Source: Deltaproteobacteria bacterium (GTDB lineage Bacteria > Myxococcota > Myxococcia > Myxococcales > Anaeromyxobacteraceae). From it: DNA of 64,000 bases. The notes below the pieces were generated by a model that saw only the letters and a program-made list of their open reading frames with translations, was not told where the DNA came from and searched no databases. A program made the position numbers and the translations under genes. The stretch covers positions 238,415 to 302,414 of the forward strand of contig JACRMN010000010.1 of NCBI GenBank assembly GCA_016214955.1. Reading direction: 5' to 3'. Shown piece by piece: positions 1 through 9,089 of the stretch (position 1 is its first letter; each line of letters begins with the position of its first letter).

Positions 1-35
1 CTAGCCTTCGCTCAACCCCTGGGAGCCCCTCACTT

Positions 36-3000
36 ATGGACGTGACACGAAGGCAGTTCGTGCAGATCGCGGCCGGCGGCATCGGCGCGACCGGCCTGGC
101 GGCGCTCGGCTTCTCCCCCACCCGCGCCCTGGCGGAGGTGCGGACCTTCAAGCTGGCGCACACCTCCGAGACGCGGAACACCTGCCCGTACTGCTCGGTG
201 GGTTGCGGCGTCATCCTCTACTCGCTGGGCGACCGCTCCAAGAACGCCCACTCCGCCATCATCCACATCGAGGGCGATCCGGATCACCCGGTGAACCGGG
301 GCACGCTCTGCCCCAAGGGCGCCGGCCTCCTCGACTTCGTGCACGCGCCCACGCGCCTCAAGTTCCCCGAGTACCGCGCCCCCGGCTCCAGCGAGTGGAA
401 GCGCGTCTCCTGGGACTGGGCCGTCGAGCGAATCGCCAAGCTGGTGAAGGAGGACCGGGACAAGAACATCGTCCAGAAGAGCCCGGCCGGCGTCACCGTC
501 AACCGCTGGCTCTCCACTGGCTTCCTGGCGGCTTCGGCCTCCTCCAACGAGTCGGGTTACCTCACGGTGAAGATCCTCCGCGCCCTGGGGATGACGGCCA
601 TCGACAACCAAGCGCGTGTCTGACACGGCCCCACGGTGGCCGGTCTGGCCCCGACGTTTGGCCGTGGCGCGATGACCAACAACTGGGTCGACATCAAGAA
701 CGCCGATGTCGTCTTCGTGATGGGAGGCAACCCCGCCGAGGCTCACCCCTGCGGCTTCAAGTGGGTGATCGAGGCCAAGCTCAAGAACAAGGCGAAGCTG
801 ATCGTCGTCGATCCGCGCTTCACGCGGACCGCGGCGGTGGCCGACATCTACGCCCAGATCCGGCCGGGCGCTGACATCGCCGTGCTGGGCGGGATCATCC
901 ACTTCCTCCTCACCAACGACAAGATCCAGCACGAGTACGTGCGCCACTACACCAACGCGCCGTTCCTGGTGAACCCGGACTTCAAGTTCGATGAGGGGCT
1001 CTTCTCCGGCTACAACCAGGAGAAGCGCAACTACGACAAGAGCACCTGGGGGTACCAGCTCGACAAGGACGGGTACGCCAAGATCGACCCGAGCATGCAG
1101 GACCCGCAGTGCGTCCTGCAGCAGCTCAAGAAGCACTACGCCCGCTACACGCCGGAGATGGTCGAGTCGGTGAGCGGCATCCCCCGGGCCCAGTTCCTCA
1201 AGATCTGCGAGACCGTGGCCACCACCTCGGCGCCCAACCGGGTGATGACCAACCTCTACGCGCTCGGCTGGACGCAGCACACCACCGGCTCGCAGATGAT
1301 CCGCACCATGGCCCTCATCCAGCTTCTGCTGGGCAACATGGGCCTGCCCGGCGGCGGCATGAACGCGCTGCGCGGCCACTCCAACATCCAGGGGCTCACC
1401 GACCTGGGCGTGATGAGCCACCTCCTGCCCGGCTACATCGGCCTGCCCACCGAGGGCGAGCCCGACCTCAAGACCTTCCTGGAGAAGCGCACCCCCAAGC
1501 CCCTGCGGCCGGGGCAGATGAACTTCGTCCAGAACACGCCCAAGTGGATGGTGTCGCTGCTCAAGGCCTGGTACGGCAAGGCGGCCACCAAGGAGAACGA
1601 CTTCGGCTACGACTGGCTGCCCAAGAACGACAAGCCGTACGACATCATGGCGGCCTTCGAGCTCATGCATCAGGGCAAGATGAACGGGTACTTCTGCCAG
1701 GGCTTCAACCCGCTGGCGTCGGTGCCCGACAAGGCCAAGCTCAACCAGGCGCTCGCCAAGCTGAAGTTCCTCGTCACCATCGACCCGCTCTCCACCGAGA
1801 CCGCCTCGTTCTGGAAGAACGCCGGCGAGCTCAACGACGTCGACCCCTCCAAGATCCAGACCGAGGTCTTCCGCCTGCCCTCGGGCTGCTTCGCCGAGGA
1901 GGACGGCTCGCTCACCAACTCCGGCCGCTGGCTGCAGTGGCACTGGAAGGGGGCCGAGCCGCCCGGCGAGGCCAGGAGCGACATCGAGGTGATGGCCGCC
2001 ATCTTCCTCAAGGTGCGGGAGCTCTACCAGAAGGAGGGCGGTGTCCTCCCCGAACCCGTCCTCAACCTGAACTGGCCCTACCGCATCCCCGCCGCCCCCA
2101 GCGCCGAGGAGATCGCTCGCGAGACCAACGGCGTGGCGCTGGCCGACATCCCCGACCCCAAGGACCCGACCAAGTTCCTGGCGCGCGAGGGCGAGCAGCT
2201 CGCCACCTTCGCCCACCTCCAGGCCGACGGCACCACCGCCTGCGGCAACTGGATCTACTGCGGCTCCTGGACCCAGGCCGGGAACATGATGGCCCGGCGC
2301 GATCCGGCCGATCCCACCGGGCTCGGCGTCACGCCGAGCTGGGCCTGGAACTGGCCGGTCAACCGCCGCATCCTCTACAACCGCGCCTCCGCCGATCCCG
2401 CCGGCAAGCCCTGGGACGGCAAGCGCAAGTACCTGGCCTGGACCGGCAAGAAGTGGGGCGGGGCCGACGTCCCCGACATGCGGCCCGACGCGGCGCCCGA
2501 GGAGGCCGTGGGCCCATTCATCATGAACGCCGAGGGCGTGGCCCGGCTCTTCGCGCCGGCCATGGCCGAGGGGCCGTTCCCTGAGCACTACGAGCCCTTC
2601 GAGACCCCGCTCGACAAGAACCCGCTCTCCCCCAAGGAGCCGCGGGCCATCTCCAACCCGGCGGCCCGCCTGTACAAGGGCGACCGGGAGCGGCTCGGCA
2701 CCTCGAAGGACTTCCCGTACGTGGCCACCACCTACCGGCTCACCGAGCACTTCCACTTCTGGACCAAGCACACGCGCATCTCGGCGGTGCTGCAGCCGGA
2801 GATGTTCGTGGAGATCGGCGAGGGGCTGGCGCAGGAGAAGGGCATCCGGCAGGGCGACACCGTGCTGGTGAAGTCGAAGCGCGGCCAGATCAAGGTGAAG
2901 GCCATGGTGACCAAGCGGATCCAGACGCTCACCATCGCCGGGAAGAAGGTGCACACCGTCGGCATCCCCATCCACTGGGGCTTCGAGGGGCAGGCGAAGT

Positions 3001-3113
3001 CCGGACCCATCGCCAACACCCTCACCCCGTTCGTGGGCGACGCCAACATCCAGACGCCGGAGTTCAAGGCGTTCCTCGTCGACGTGGTCAAGGCCGGCAG
3101 CGACCGGGCCTAG
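36..3113 (+). CDS. fdnG: Formate dehydrogenase-N alpha subunit, selenocysteine-containing
   Basis: Catalytic molybdopterin (or tungstopterin) subunit of a periplasm-facing respiratory formate dehydrogenase (formate to CO2 plus two electrons). The N-terminus has a twin-arginine signal (TRRQFV at residues 4-9). A 4Fe-4S site follows, with Cys50, Cys53, Cys57 and Cys92. The frame is interrupted only by TGA at 621-623. That codon falls exactly where selenocysteine sits in E. coli FdnG/FdoG (context NQARV-U-HGPTVA) and is followed by a SECIS hairpin, so I read one 1025-residue protein with Sec196. The rest matches the family throughout, including the C-terminal molybdopterin-dinucleotide domain near 850-1015; family members are about 1015 residues. 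GGGAG at 21-25 precedes the ATG. First gene of fdnGHI-fdhE, 12 bp before fdnH. Automatic callers would split it in two at the TGA. Confidence 0.96.
621..653 (+). promoter_or_regulatory. SECIS element directing selenocysteine insertion at TGA 621
   Basis: A bacterial SECIS hairpin immediately follows the UGA. GGCC (638-641) pairs with GGCC (647-650) around the loop GGTCT (642-646). Below it CGG (634-636) pairs with CCG (651-653), leaving T637 bulged. Counting the U of UGA as 1, the bulged U is position 17 and the loop G and U are positions 23 and 24, the geometry known to be needed for SelB binding in E. coli fdhF. No selA, selB, selC or selD gene is in the window. Confidence 0.9.
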
Positions 3114-3125
3114 AGAGAGGACGCC

Positions 3126-3992
3126 ATGGCACTCCAGTCTCTCGACGTGAAGAACCGCTCGGCGACCAACTTCGAGGGGCCCTCGGCCCGCAGCACGCTC
3201 GAGGTGGCCAAGCTCATCGACGTCTCGCGCTGCATCGGCTGCAAGGCCTGCCAGGCCGCCTGCATGGAGTGGAACGACCTGCGGGCGCCGGTCGGGTCGA
3301 ACCAGGGCTTCTACACCAACCCGCCCGACCTCGACGACCAGACCTGGACGTTGATGCGCTTCTACGAGGAGAACATCGAGGGCAGCCTGCAGTGGCTGAT
3401 CCTCAAGGACGGCTGCCTGCACTGCACCGACCCCGGCTGCCTCAAGGCCTGCCCCTCGCCGGGCGCCATCGTCCAGTACTCCAACGGCATCGTCGACTTC
3501 CACCAGGAGCAGTGCATCGGCTGCGGCTACTGCGTCAGCGGCTGCCCCTTCAACGTGCCGCGGATCCGCAAGGAGGACTCCAAGGCCTACAAGTGCACGC
3601 TCTGCTCCGACCGCGTCTCGGTCGGCCTGGAGCCGGCCTGCGTGAAGACCTGTCCCACCGGCGCCATCCACTTCGGCTCCAAGGAGGAGATGGTGTTCCA
3701 GGCCCAGGGGAGGCTCGCCGACCTGGCCGACCGCGGCTTCAAGAACGCCGCCGTCTACGACCCCAAGGGCGTGGGCGGGACGCACGTGGTCTTCGTGCTC
3801 CCGCACGGCGACAAGCCGGAGCTGTACGGCCTGCCACGCGCCCCCAGCGTCAGCCCGCTGGTCTCGCTCTGGCGCAGCGGCTTCGCCCGCACCGTGGGCG
3901 TCATCACCATGGTGGGCGTGGCCATCGCCGGAGTCCTCCACTACATGCGCCACGGACCGCTCGAGGTCCCCGACGAGAAGAAGGAGGCGTAG
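3126..3992 (+). CDS. fdnH: Formate dehydrogenase-N beta subunit, 4Fe-4S electron-transfer protein
   Basis: Carries electrons from the catalytic subunit to the membrane cytochrome. The 288-residue protein has four Cys-rich motifs expected to bind four 4Fe-4S clusters: CIGCKACQAAC near residue 38, CLHCTDPGC near 99, CIGCGYC near 130 and CTLCSD...CVKTC near 159-180. A single C-terminal transmembrane helix (about residues 250-272) anchors it, as in FdnH/FdoH. Length matches the family (about 294-300). It starts 12 bp after fdnG, with AGAGAGGA just upstream of the ATG, and ends 5 bp before fdnI, so the three subunits are surely co-translated. Confidence 0.96.
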   Translation: MALQSLDVKNRSATNFEGPSARSTLEVAKLIDVSRCIGCKACQAACMEWNDLRAPVGSNQGFYTNPPDLDDQTWTLMRFYEENIEGSLQWLILKDGCLHCTDPGCLKACPSPGAIVQYSNGIVDFHQEQCIGCGYCVSGCPFNVPRIRKEDSKAYKCTLCSDRVSVGLEPACVKTCPTGAIHFGSKEEMVFQAQGRLADLADRGFKNAAVYDPKGVGGTHVVFVLPHGDKPELYGLPRAPSVSPLVSLWRSGFARTVGVITMVGVAIAGVLHYMRHGPLEVPDEKKEA

Positions 3993-3997
3993 CCGAC

Positions 3998-4630
3998 ATG
4001 TCCTCGAACGGCGAACCCCAGATCCTGCGCCACTCGGTGGCCGAGCGGATGGCCCACTGGGTGGTGGCCATCGTCTTCATCTTCCTCTTCCTGTCGGGCC
4101 TGGCCCTCTTCCACCCCATCTTCTTCTGGATCTCGGCCCTCTTCGGCGGCGGCCCCTTCATGCGCTGGCTCCACCCGCTGGTGGGGGTGCTGCTGGGGGT
4201 CGTCTTCTACTGGTACGCCGCCGGCCTGGCCCGCGACAACCGCTGGCTCCCGGCCGACGCCGCCTGGAAGAGGAACATGTGGGCCTACATGCGGCAGGAG
4301 TACCACCCGAGCGACACCCACAAGTACAACGCCGGCCAGAAGCTCATGTACTGGTCGATGGTGCCCATCATCGGCGTGCTGCTGCTCTCCGGCCTGGCGC
4401 TGTGGCAGCCCTGGTTCGCGCCCCACCTGTCGCCCACGGTGCGGCGCATCGCCGGCCTGCTCCACGCCATCTCGGCCTTCGTGATGTTCGTGGGCATCGG
4501 CGTGCACGTCTACGCCGCCTACTGGACCCGCGGCTCCATCACCGCCATGGTGCGCGGCACCGTCTCGCAGCGCTGGGCCCGCTTCCACCACCCTGCCTGG
4601 TACCAGGAGATCACGGGCAAGCGCCCATGA
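3998..4630 (+). CDS. fdnI: Formate dehydrogenase-N gamma subunit, cytochrome b556
   Basis: Membrane dihaem cytochrome b that passes electrons from the iron-sulfur subunit to the quinone pool. The 210-residue protein has four hydrophobic segments (roughly residues 20-42, 50-75, 112-132 and 148-168). Histidines in or beside them fit haem b ligation: His11 and His19, the HPLVG motif near 55, HAISA near 148 and HVYAAYW near 162. The ATG lies 5 bp after the fdnH stop and AAGGAGG ends just upstream, overlapping the fdnH 3' end. Its TGA overlaps the fdhE start (ATGA). The short N-terminus without a signal peptide is normal for the family. Confidence 0.94.
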   Translation: MSSNGEPQILRHSVAERMAHWVVAIVFIFLFLSGLALFHPIFFWISALFGGGPFMRWLHPLVGVLLGVVFYWYAAGLARDNRWLPADAAWKRNMWAYMRQEYHPSDTHKYNAGQKLMYWSMVPIIGVLLLSGLALWQPWFAPHLSPTVRRIAGLLHAISAFVMFVGIGVHVYAAYWTRGSITAMVRGTVSQRWARFHHPAWYQEITGKRP

Positions 4631-5490
4631 CCGAGCTGCCGACCGGGATCGCCGATCCCGGAGAGGTGCGCCCCCTGCGGCTTCCGCCGGGGGCGCCGCT
4701 GTTCCAGCGCCGGGCCGAGCGGCTGGCCGACCTGGCGCCAGGCAACGCCGCCGGCGACTTCCTCCAGCTCCTCGCCCGGGTCTGCGAGGTGCAGGCCCGG
4801 GTGACGGGCGAGCTGCGCCTCTCGCCCAACGGCCGCGACCTGCCGGCCACCCGGCCGCTGGGGCTGGCCTCGCCCCTGCCCGACTGGCGCGAGGCGCTGG
4901 CCCGGCTGCTGGCGGGGCTGGCGGCCATCCCCATGCCACCGGCCGCCCGCGAGGCGGTTCACGCGCTGCAGCGGGCCGGGGCCGACGAGCGCGAGGCGCT
5001 GGCCGGCCGGGTGCTGCGCGGCGAGCTCACCACCGAGGACCTGGCGGCGGCCACCTTCGCCGGCGCCGCCCTCCAGGTGGTCTACACCGGGCTGGCCGCG
5101 GCGCTGCCGCCCGGGCTGCCGCGCGCCGAGGACGGCGGCTGCCCGGTGTGCGGCGCGCCGCCGGTGGCCGGGGTGGTGCTGGGCGACGACAAGCTGCGCT
5201 ACCTGTGCTGCTCCCTCTGCGCCGCCGAGTGGAACCTGCCGCGGCTCCACTGTGCCGTGTGCCGGAAGCAGGACCACGTCGGCTACCTGACGCTGGAGGG
5301 CGACACCGGCCCGGCCAAGGCCGAGGCCTGCCGCGAGTGCCGCGTCTACACCAAGCTGCTCTACGTGGAGAAGGCGCCGCGCCTCGAGGTGGGGGCCGAC
5401 GACCTCGCCACCCTGGCGCTCGACCTGCTGGTGGCCGAGGAGGGGTACCGGCGCAACGGGCGCAACCTGCTCCTGGCAACCGCCGCCTAG
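4627..5490 (+). CDS. fdhE: Formate dehydrogenase accessory protein FdhE
   Basis: Cytoplasmic rubredoxin-like factor needed for activity of respiratory formate dehydrogenases, proposed to act on the catalytic subunit before Tat export. The C-terminal half has the expected series of CxxC pairs: CPVC near residue 176, CCSLC near 198, CAVC near 215 and CREC near 237. The N-terminal half is Ala/Leu-rich helical, as in FdhE. Length 287 (E. coli about 309). Translation is coupled to fdnI by an ATGA overlap. Its presence in the operon supports a functional selenoenzyme rather than a decayed gene. Confidence 0.92.
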   Translation: MTELPTGIADPGEVRPLRLPPGAPLFQRRAERLADLAPGNAAGDFLQLLARVCEVQARVTGELRLSPNGRDLPATRPLGLASPLPDWREALARLLAGLAAIPMPPAAREAVHALQRAGADEREALAGRVLRGELTTEDLAAATFAGAALQVVYTGLAAALPPGLPRAEDGGCPVCGAPPVAGVVLGDDKLRYLCCSLCAAEWNLPRLHCAVCRKQDHVGYLTLEGDTGPAKAEACRECRVYTKLLYVEKAPRLEVGADDLATLALDLLVAEEGYRRNGRNLLLATAA

Positions 5491-6345
5491 ATGGAGCCGG
5501 TCGGGCGCGACCTGGCCGCCAACGGCCTGCGCCACCGCGTGCTGGAGTGGGACGGCGGCGGGCGCGAGACGGTGCTCTGCCTCCACGGCTTCCTCGACTC
5601 GTCCTGGGCCTGGATGGAGGTGGGGCCGGCGCTGGCCCGGGCCGGCTACCACGCGGTGGCCCCGGACCTGCGCGGCTTCGGCGAGAGCGAGCGGGTGGGC
5701 GCCGGCGGCTACTACTACTTCACCGACTACCTGCTCGACGTGGCCGACCTGGCCGCGGCGCTGCGGCGCGATCGGCTCTCGCTGGTGGGCCACTCCATGG
5801 GCGGCTCCATCGCCGCCCAGTACGCCGCCAGCTTCCCCGAGGGCGTGCGGCGGGTGGCGATGCTGGAGAGCATCGAGTTCGACCAGCCGCCCGAGCCGCC
5901 GCCGCAGCGGGTGGCCACCTGGGCGGCGGCGGTGCGCCGGGCCCGGGGCCGGCCGGCCCGGGTGTTCCCCACGCTGGAGGCGGCGGCCGCGCGCATCCGG
6001 GAGCTCGACCCGCGCTGCCCGCCGGCCACCGCCCGGGCCCTGGCCGAGCGGGCCACGCGCGCCGAGGACGGCGGCTGGTCCTTCAAGCACGACCCGCTCC
6101 ACGTCACCCCCTCCCCCTTCCCCTTCGACCTCGCCCGGGTGAAGAGCTTCTGGTCGGCCATCCGCTGCCCGGTGCTGCTGGTGCAGGGGGCCGAGACCGA
6201 GCAGCCGCTGCCGGCCGACCTGCCCGAGCGCATCGCCTGCTTCGCCGATGCGCGCCGCGCCATCGTCCCGGGCGCGGGCCACATGCTGATGCGCCACGCC
6301 CCGGGCGAGGTGAGCCGACTGCTCCTGGAGTTCCTGGGCGGCTGA
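5491..6345 (+). CDS. Alpha/beta-fold hydrolase
   Basis: Single-domain alpha/beta hydrolase of 284 residues. Visible elements are the oxyanion-loop motif LHGF at 31-34, the nucleophile elbow GHSMGG with Ser102, and a C-terminal GAGHML histidine near residue 263; an acid residue probably lies near 225-235. No signal peptide is seen, so it is probably cytoplasmic. The ATG directly abuts the fdhE TAG, so it is probably translated from the same message, but nothing in it suggests a role in formate metabolism. Substrate unknown; esterase, lipase-like or epoxide-hydrolase-like activity cannot be separated from sequence alone. Confidence 0.85.
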   Translation: MEPVGRDLAANGLRHRVLEWDGGGRETVLCLHGFLDSSWAWMEVGPALARAGYHAVAPDLRGFGESERVGAGGYYYFTDYLLDVADLAAALRRDRLSLVGHSMGGSIAAQYAASFPEGVRRVAMLESIEFDQPPEPPPQRVATWAAAVRRARGRPARVFPTLEAAAARIRELDPRCPPATARALAERATRAEDGGWSFKHDPLHVTPSPFPFDLARVKSFWSAIRCPVLLVQGAETEQPLPADLPERIACFADARRAIVPGAGHMLMRHAPGEVSRLLLEFLGG

Positions 6346-6443
6346 CGCGCGACCCGCGCGGACATTTGCATCCGGGTCCCGGCCCGGGCCAGGATTCACC
6401 GCCGGAGGGGTTCTGGCTGCGCCTGGCGCCGCCCCGGAGTCCC

Positions 6444-8366
6444 ATGCTCTCCCTCCGCTCGTGCACCCTGCTCCTGCTCGCGCTCGCCGCCTGCAACCAG
6501 CCCCGCGCCGTCCAGGCCACTCCCCAGGCCAGCCAGTCGGGCTGCAGCCTCTGCCACGGCTCCGCAGACAACGCGGCGCCCCCGCGGGCCCTCGCGGGCG
6601 CCACCTCCACCGGCGACCGGGCGGTGGGCGCCCACCAGGCGCACCTGCGGGGCGGGCGATTCCGGGGCCCGGTGGCCTGCACCGAGTGCCACCCGGCGCG
6701 CCCGACGGTGGGCACCACCGGCCACGGCGACGGCACCGTCGACATCCGCTTCGGGTCCCTGGCCACCACCGGTGGCCTCTCGCCGCGCTGGGATCCGGGC
6801 CAGCCCGGCTGCTCCGCCACCTACTGCCACGGCGGGACGCTGGCCGGGGGCTCGGTGGCCTCGCCCCAGTGGACCCGCGTGGACGGCACGCAGGCCGCCT
6901 GCGGCACCTGCCATGGCCTGCCGCCCTCCACCCTGAGCCGCGGCGGCGCCCATCCGCAGGTGGGGGGCGGCGTCACGGCCTGCGCCGCCTGCCACCCGCA
7001 GACCGTGAAGGCCGACGGCACCATCGACCTCGCCGCCGGGAAGCACATCGACGGCGTCGTCCAGGGGCCGCCCGCCGGCGGGACCTGCACCAGCTGTCAC
7101 GGCGACCCGGGGCGGCAGCCGCCGGCCCTGGCGCCGGCGCCGCCCATCGACACCGCGGGTGGAGCGGCCAGCAACCAGCGAGGCGTGGGCGCCCACCTCG
7201 CCCACCTGCTGGCCGGCCCGATGGCGGGCCCCATCGCCTGCACCGAGTGCCACGCCTACCCGCCGGTGGGCGCGCACCCGAACGGCGCCGTCGACATGGC
7301 CTTCGGCCCGCTCGCCTCGCAGGGCGGCGCCTCGTCGTGGAACGGCGCCACTTGCGCCGTCTACTGCCACGGGGCGCGGCTCGACGGCGGCACCAACCGG
7401 TCGCCGGCCTGGACCACGGTCGACGGCTCCCAGGCCGCCTGCGGGACCTGCCACGGCCTGCCGCCGGCGGCGCTCTCCCGCGGCGGGAGCCACCCGGCGG
7501 CTCCCGGCGGCGTCACCGCCTGCGCCGGCTGCCACGCGCAGACCGTCCTGGCCGACGGCACCATCGACGTGGCGGGCGGCAGGCACGTCGACGGCCTGGT
7601 CCAGGTTTCCCGCGTCCACCCCGACGGCTGGCGCGACCCCACCCAGCACGGCTACGCCGCCAGCCAGGGCGGCCTCCAGGCCTGCACCTCCTGCCACGGC
7701 GCCACGCTCACCGGCGGCAGCGCCGGCGTCTCCTGCGACTCCTGCCATACCGGCGGGGCGGCATGGCGGACCACCTGCACCTTCTGCCACGGCGACGCCA
7801 ACCGGGCGGCGGCGGTGGCGGTGAACCGCTTCGCGCCGCCGCGCGGCACCCGGGGCGAGATCCTGACGGCACAGCCGGCGGTGGGTGCGCACCAGCGCCA
7901 CCTCACCGGCTCGGCGGCCTCCAGACCGGTGGCGTGCGGCGAGTGCCACGCCGTGGAGGCGGTGACCGGCATCGCCCACGCCGACGGGCAGGTCCAGCTC
8001 CGCTGGGGACCCCTGGCCACGGGCGCGGGCGCCCGGCCCACCTACGCGGGCACCAGCTGCTCGGCCAGCTACTGCCACGGCGCCTTCCCGGGCGGCGCAG
8101 CGGCGAGCCCCTCCTGGACCGGCGCGCCGATGACCTGCACCTCCTGCCACGGGGACCCGCCCCCCACCGGCGAACACGAGGTGAGCGAGCACCAGGCGGC
8201 CGGCTGTGCCGCCTGCCACGGCACCGGCTACTCCACCACCACCGCCAACCCTGCCTCGCACCTCGACGGCCTCAAGAACGTGGGCGGAGCGGGCTCGCGC
8301 ATCAACTCCTGGAGCGCGGGCTCGCGCACGTGCGCGCCGGCGTGCCACGGCAGCGAGCAGTGGTGA
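6444..8366 (+). CDS. Multihaem c-type cytochrome lipoprotein with CX2CH, CX3CH and CX4CH motifs
   Basis: Predicted exported electron-transfer protein of 640 residues. It begins with a lipoprotein signal (lipobox LAAC, Cys17). I count 18 haem-type motifs: 14 CX2CH, two CX3CH (CAVYCH, CAPACH) and two CX4CH (CSATYCH, CSASYCH). Mixed CX4CH/CX2CH repeats are known from Geobacter and Anaeromyxobacter cytochromes. The protein is built of related blocks: a VGAHxxHL stretch recurs three times (about residues 60, 248 and 478), each followed by CxECH and then a YCHG motif. GGAG lies 4 bp before the ATG. It follows the fdn genes by about 100 bp on the same strand, so it could accept electrons derived from formate, but the sequence does not prove that. 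Whether the CX3CH sites bind haem is uncertain. Confidence 0.9.
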   Translation: MLSLRSCTLLLLALAACNQPRAVQATPQASQSGCSLCHGSADNAAPPRALAGATSTGDRAVGAHQAHLRGGRFRGPVACTECHPARPTVGTTGHGDGTVDIRFGSLATTGGLSPRWDPGQPGCSATYCHGGTLAGGSVASPQWTRVDGTQAACGTCHGLPPSTLSRGGAHPQVGGGVTACAACHPQTVKADGTIDLAAGKHIDGVVQGPPAGGTCTSCHGDPGRQPPALAPAPPIDTAGGAASNQRGVGAHLAHLLAGPMAGPIACTECHAYPPVGAHPNGAVDMAFGPLASQGGASSWNGATCAVYCHGARLDGGTNRSPAWTTVDGSQAACGTCHGLPPAALSRGGSHPAAPGGVTACAGCHAQTVLADGTIDVAGGRHVDGLVQVSRVHPDGWRDPTQHGYAASQGGLQACTSCHGATLTGGSAGVSCDSCHTGGAAWRTTCTFCHGDANRAAAVAVNRFAPPRGTRGEILTAQPAVGAHQRHLTGSAASRPVACGECHAVEAVTGIAHADGQVQLRWGPLATGAGARPTYAGTSCSASYCHGAFPGGAAASPSWTGAPMTCTSCHGDPPPTGEHEVSEHQAAGCAACHGTGYSTTTANPASHLDGLKNVGGAGSRINSWSAGSRTCAPACHGSEQW

Positions 8367-8375
8367 GCTAGACAC

Positions 8376-8431
8376 CGACCCCTGCCCTGAGCGAGGGCCC
8401 GCCCCGGCGGGCCCGAGTCGAAGGGTCGACC
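8376..8431. repeat. Dispersed 56-bp repeat, intergenic copy A
   Basis: A 56-bp sequence that matches 47094-47149 at about 52 of 56 positions. It contains a near-perfect palindrome (GGGCCCGCC, two bases, GGCGGGCCC), and its ends are roughly inverted (CGACCC at the left, GGGTCG at the right). It lies just after the cytochrome stop and runs into a short tract of GACCTC-like hexamers up to about 8475. It could act as a hairpin at the 3' end of the cytochrome message, though no T-tract follows. Confidence 0.8.
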
Positions 8432-8498
8432 ACGGCCCCGACCTCGACTTCGACTCGACCTCGACCCGGACCGGGGCCGCGCGGTAGAAGGGCTGCCC

Positions 8499-9089
8499 GT
8501 GCGCCGCACCCGCGTCCCCGATCTGGCGCTCCGCTGCCCCGGCTGCCTCTTCCGCCCCGAGGACTGCCTCTGCGCGGAGATCCCCCGCCTCACCCCGCCG
8601 GTGCCCTTCCTGATCCTGCGCCACGCCAGCGAGATCCGCCGGACCACCAACTCGGGCCGCTGGGCGGCCACCGCCCTGGCGGCGCCGGTGCTCGACTACG
8701 GCCGGGCCGGCACCGAGGCGCTCGACGAGGCGCCGCTCTCGGTCCCCGGCACCTGGGTGCTCTTCCCCTCCCCGGAGCCCACGCCTCCCTCTGCCGGGCT
8801 GCCGCGGCGGCTGGTGGTGCTCGACGCCTCCTGGTCGCAGGCGCGCCGGATGATCCAGCGGGTGCCGGCGCTGCAGGCCATGCCGCGGCTCTCGCTGCCG
8901 GCGCCGGCGGCCGAGCGGCTGCGCGCCCCCACGGTGGCGGGGGGAATGTCCACGCTGGAGGCGGTGGCCCGGGCGCTGGCCTGGCTGGGCCGCCCGGAGG
9001 ACGCCGCCCGGCTCGACGCGCTGATGGCGGCCGCCGTGGCGCGCCAGCGGCGGCTGCGCGGCCAGCCCCTGTCGGGAGGCACGCGGTGA
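8499..9089 (+). CDS. DTW-domain protein (tRNA-uridine aminocarboxypropyltransferase family)
   Basis: Member of the DTW family (TapT/TuaA type), which transfers the 3-amino-3-carboxypropyl group of S-adenosylmethionine to tRNA uridine (acp3U). Visible are the N-terminal Cys cluster (CPGC near 15, CLC near 25), the RHASEIRRTTNSG segment near residues 45-57, the signature LDASWSQARRM near 108-118 and GGMSTLEA near 149. The name-giving DTW triplet reads D-A-S-W here. Length 196 fits the family. The start is GTG at 8499; its stop overlaps the next start (GTGA), so the two genes are translationally coupled. Confidence 0.87.
   Translation: MRRTRVPDLALRCPGCLFRPEDCLCAEIPRLTPPVPFLILRHASEIRRTTNSGRWAATALAAPVLDYGRAGTEALDEAPLSVPGTWVLFPSPEPTPPSAGLPRRLVVLDASWSQARRMIQRVPALQAMPRLSLPAPAAERLRAPTVAGGMSTLEAVARALAWLGRPEDAARLDALMAAAVARQRRLRGQPLSGGTR

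Noticed and set aside
621..623. A nonsense mutation making fdnG a pseudogene or two genes
   Set aside because: The frame resumes at once, the position is the known selenocysteine site, and a SECIS hairpin follows.
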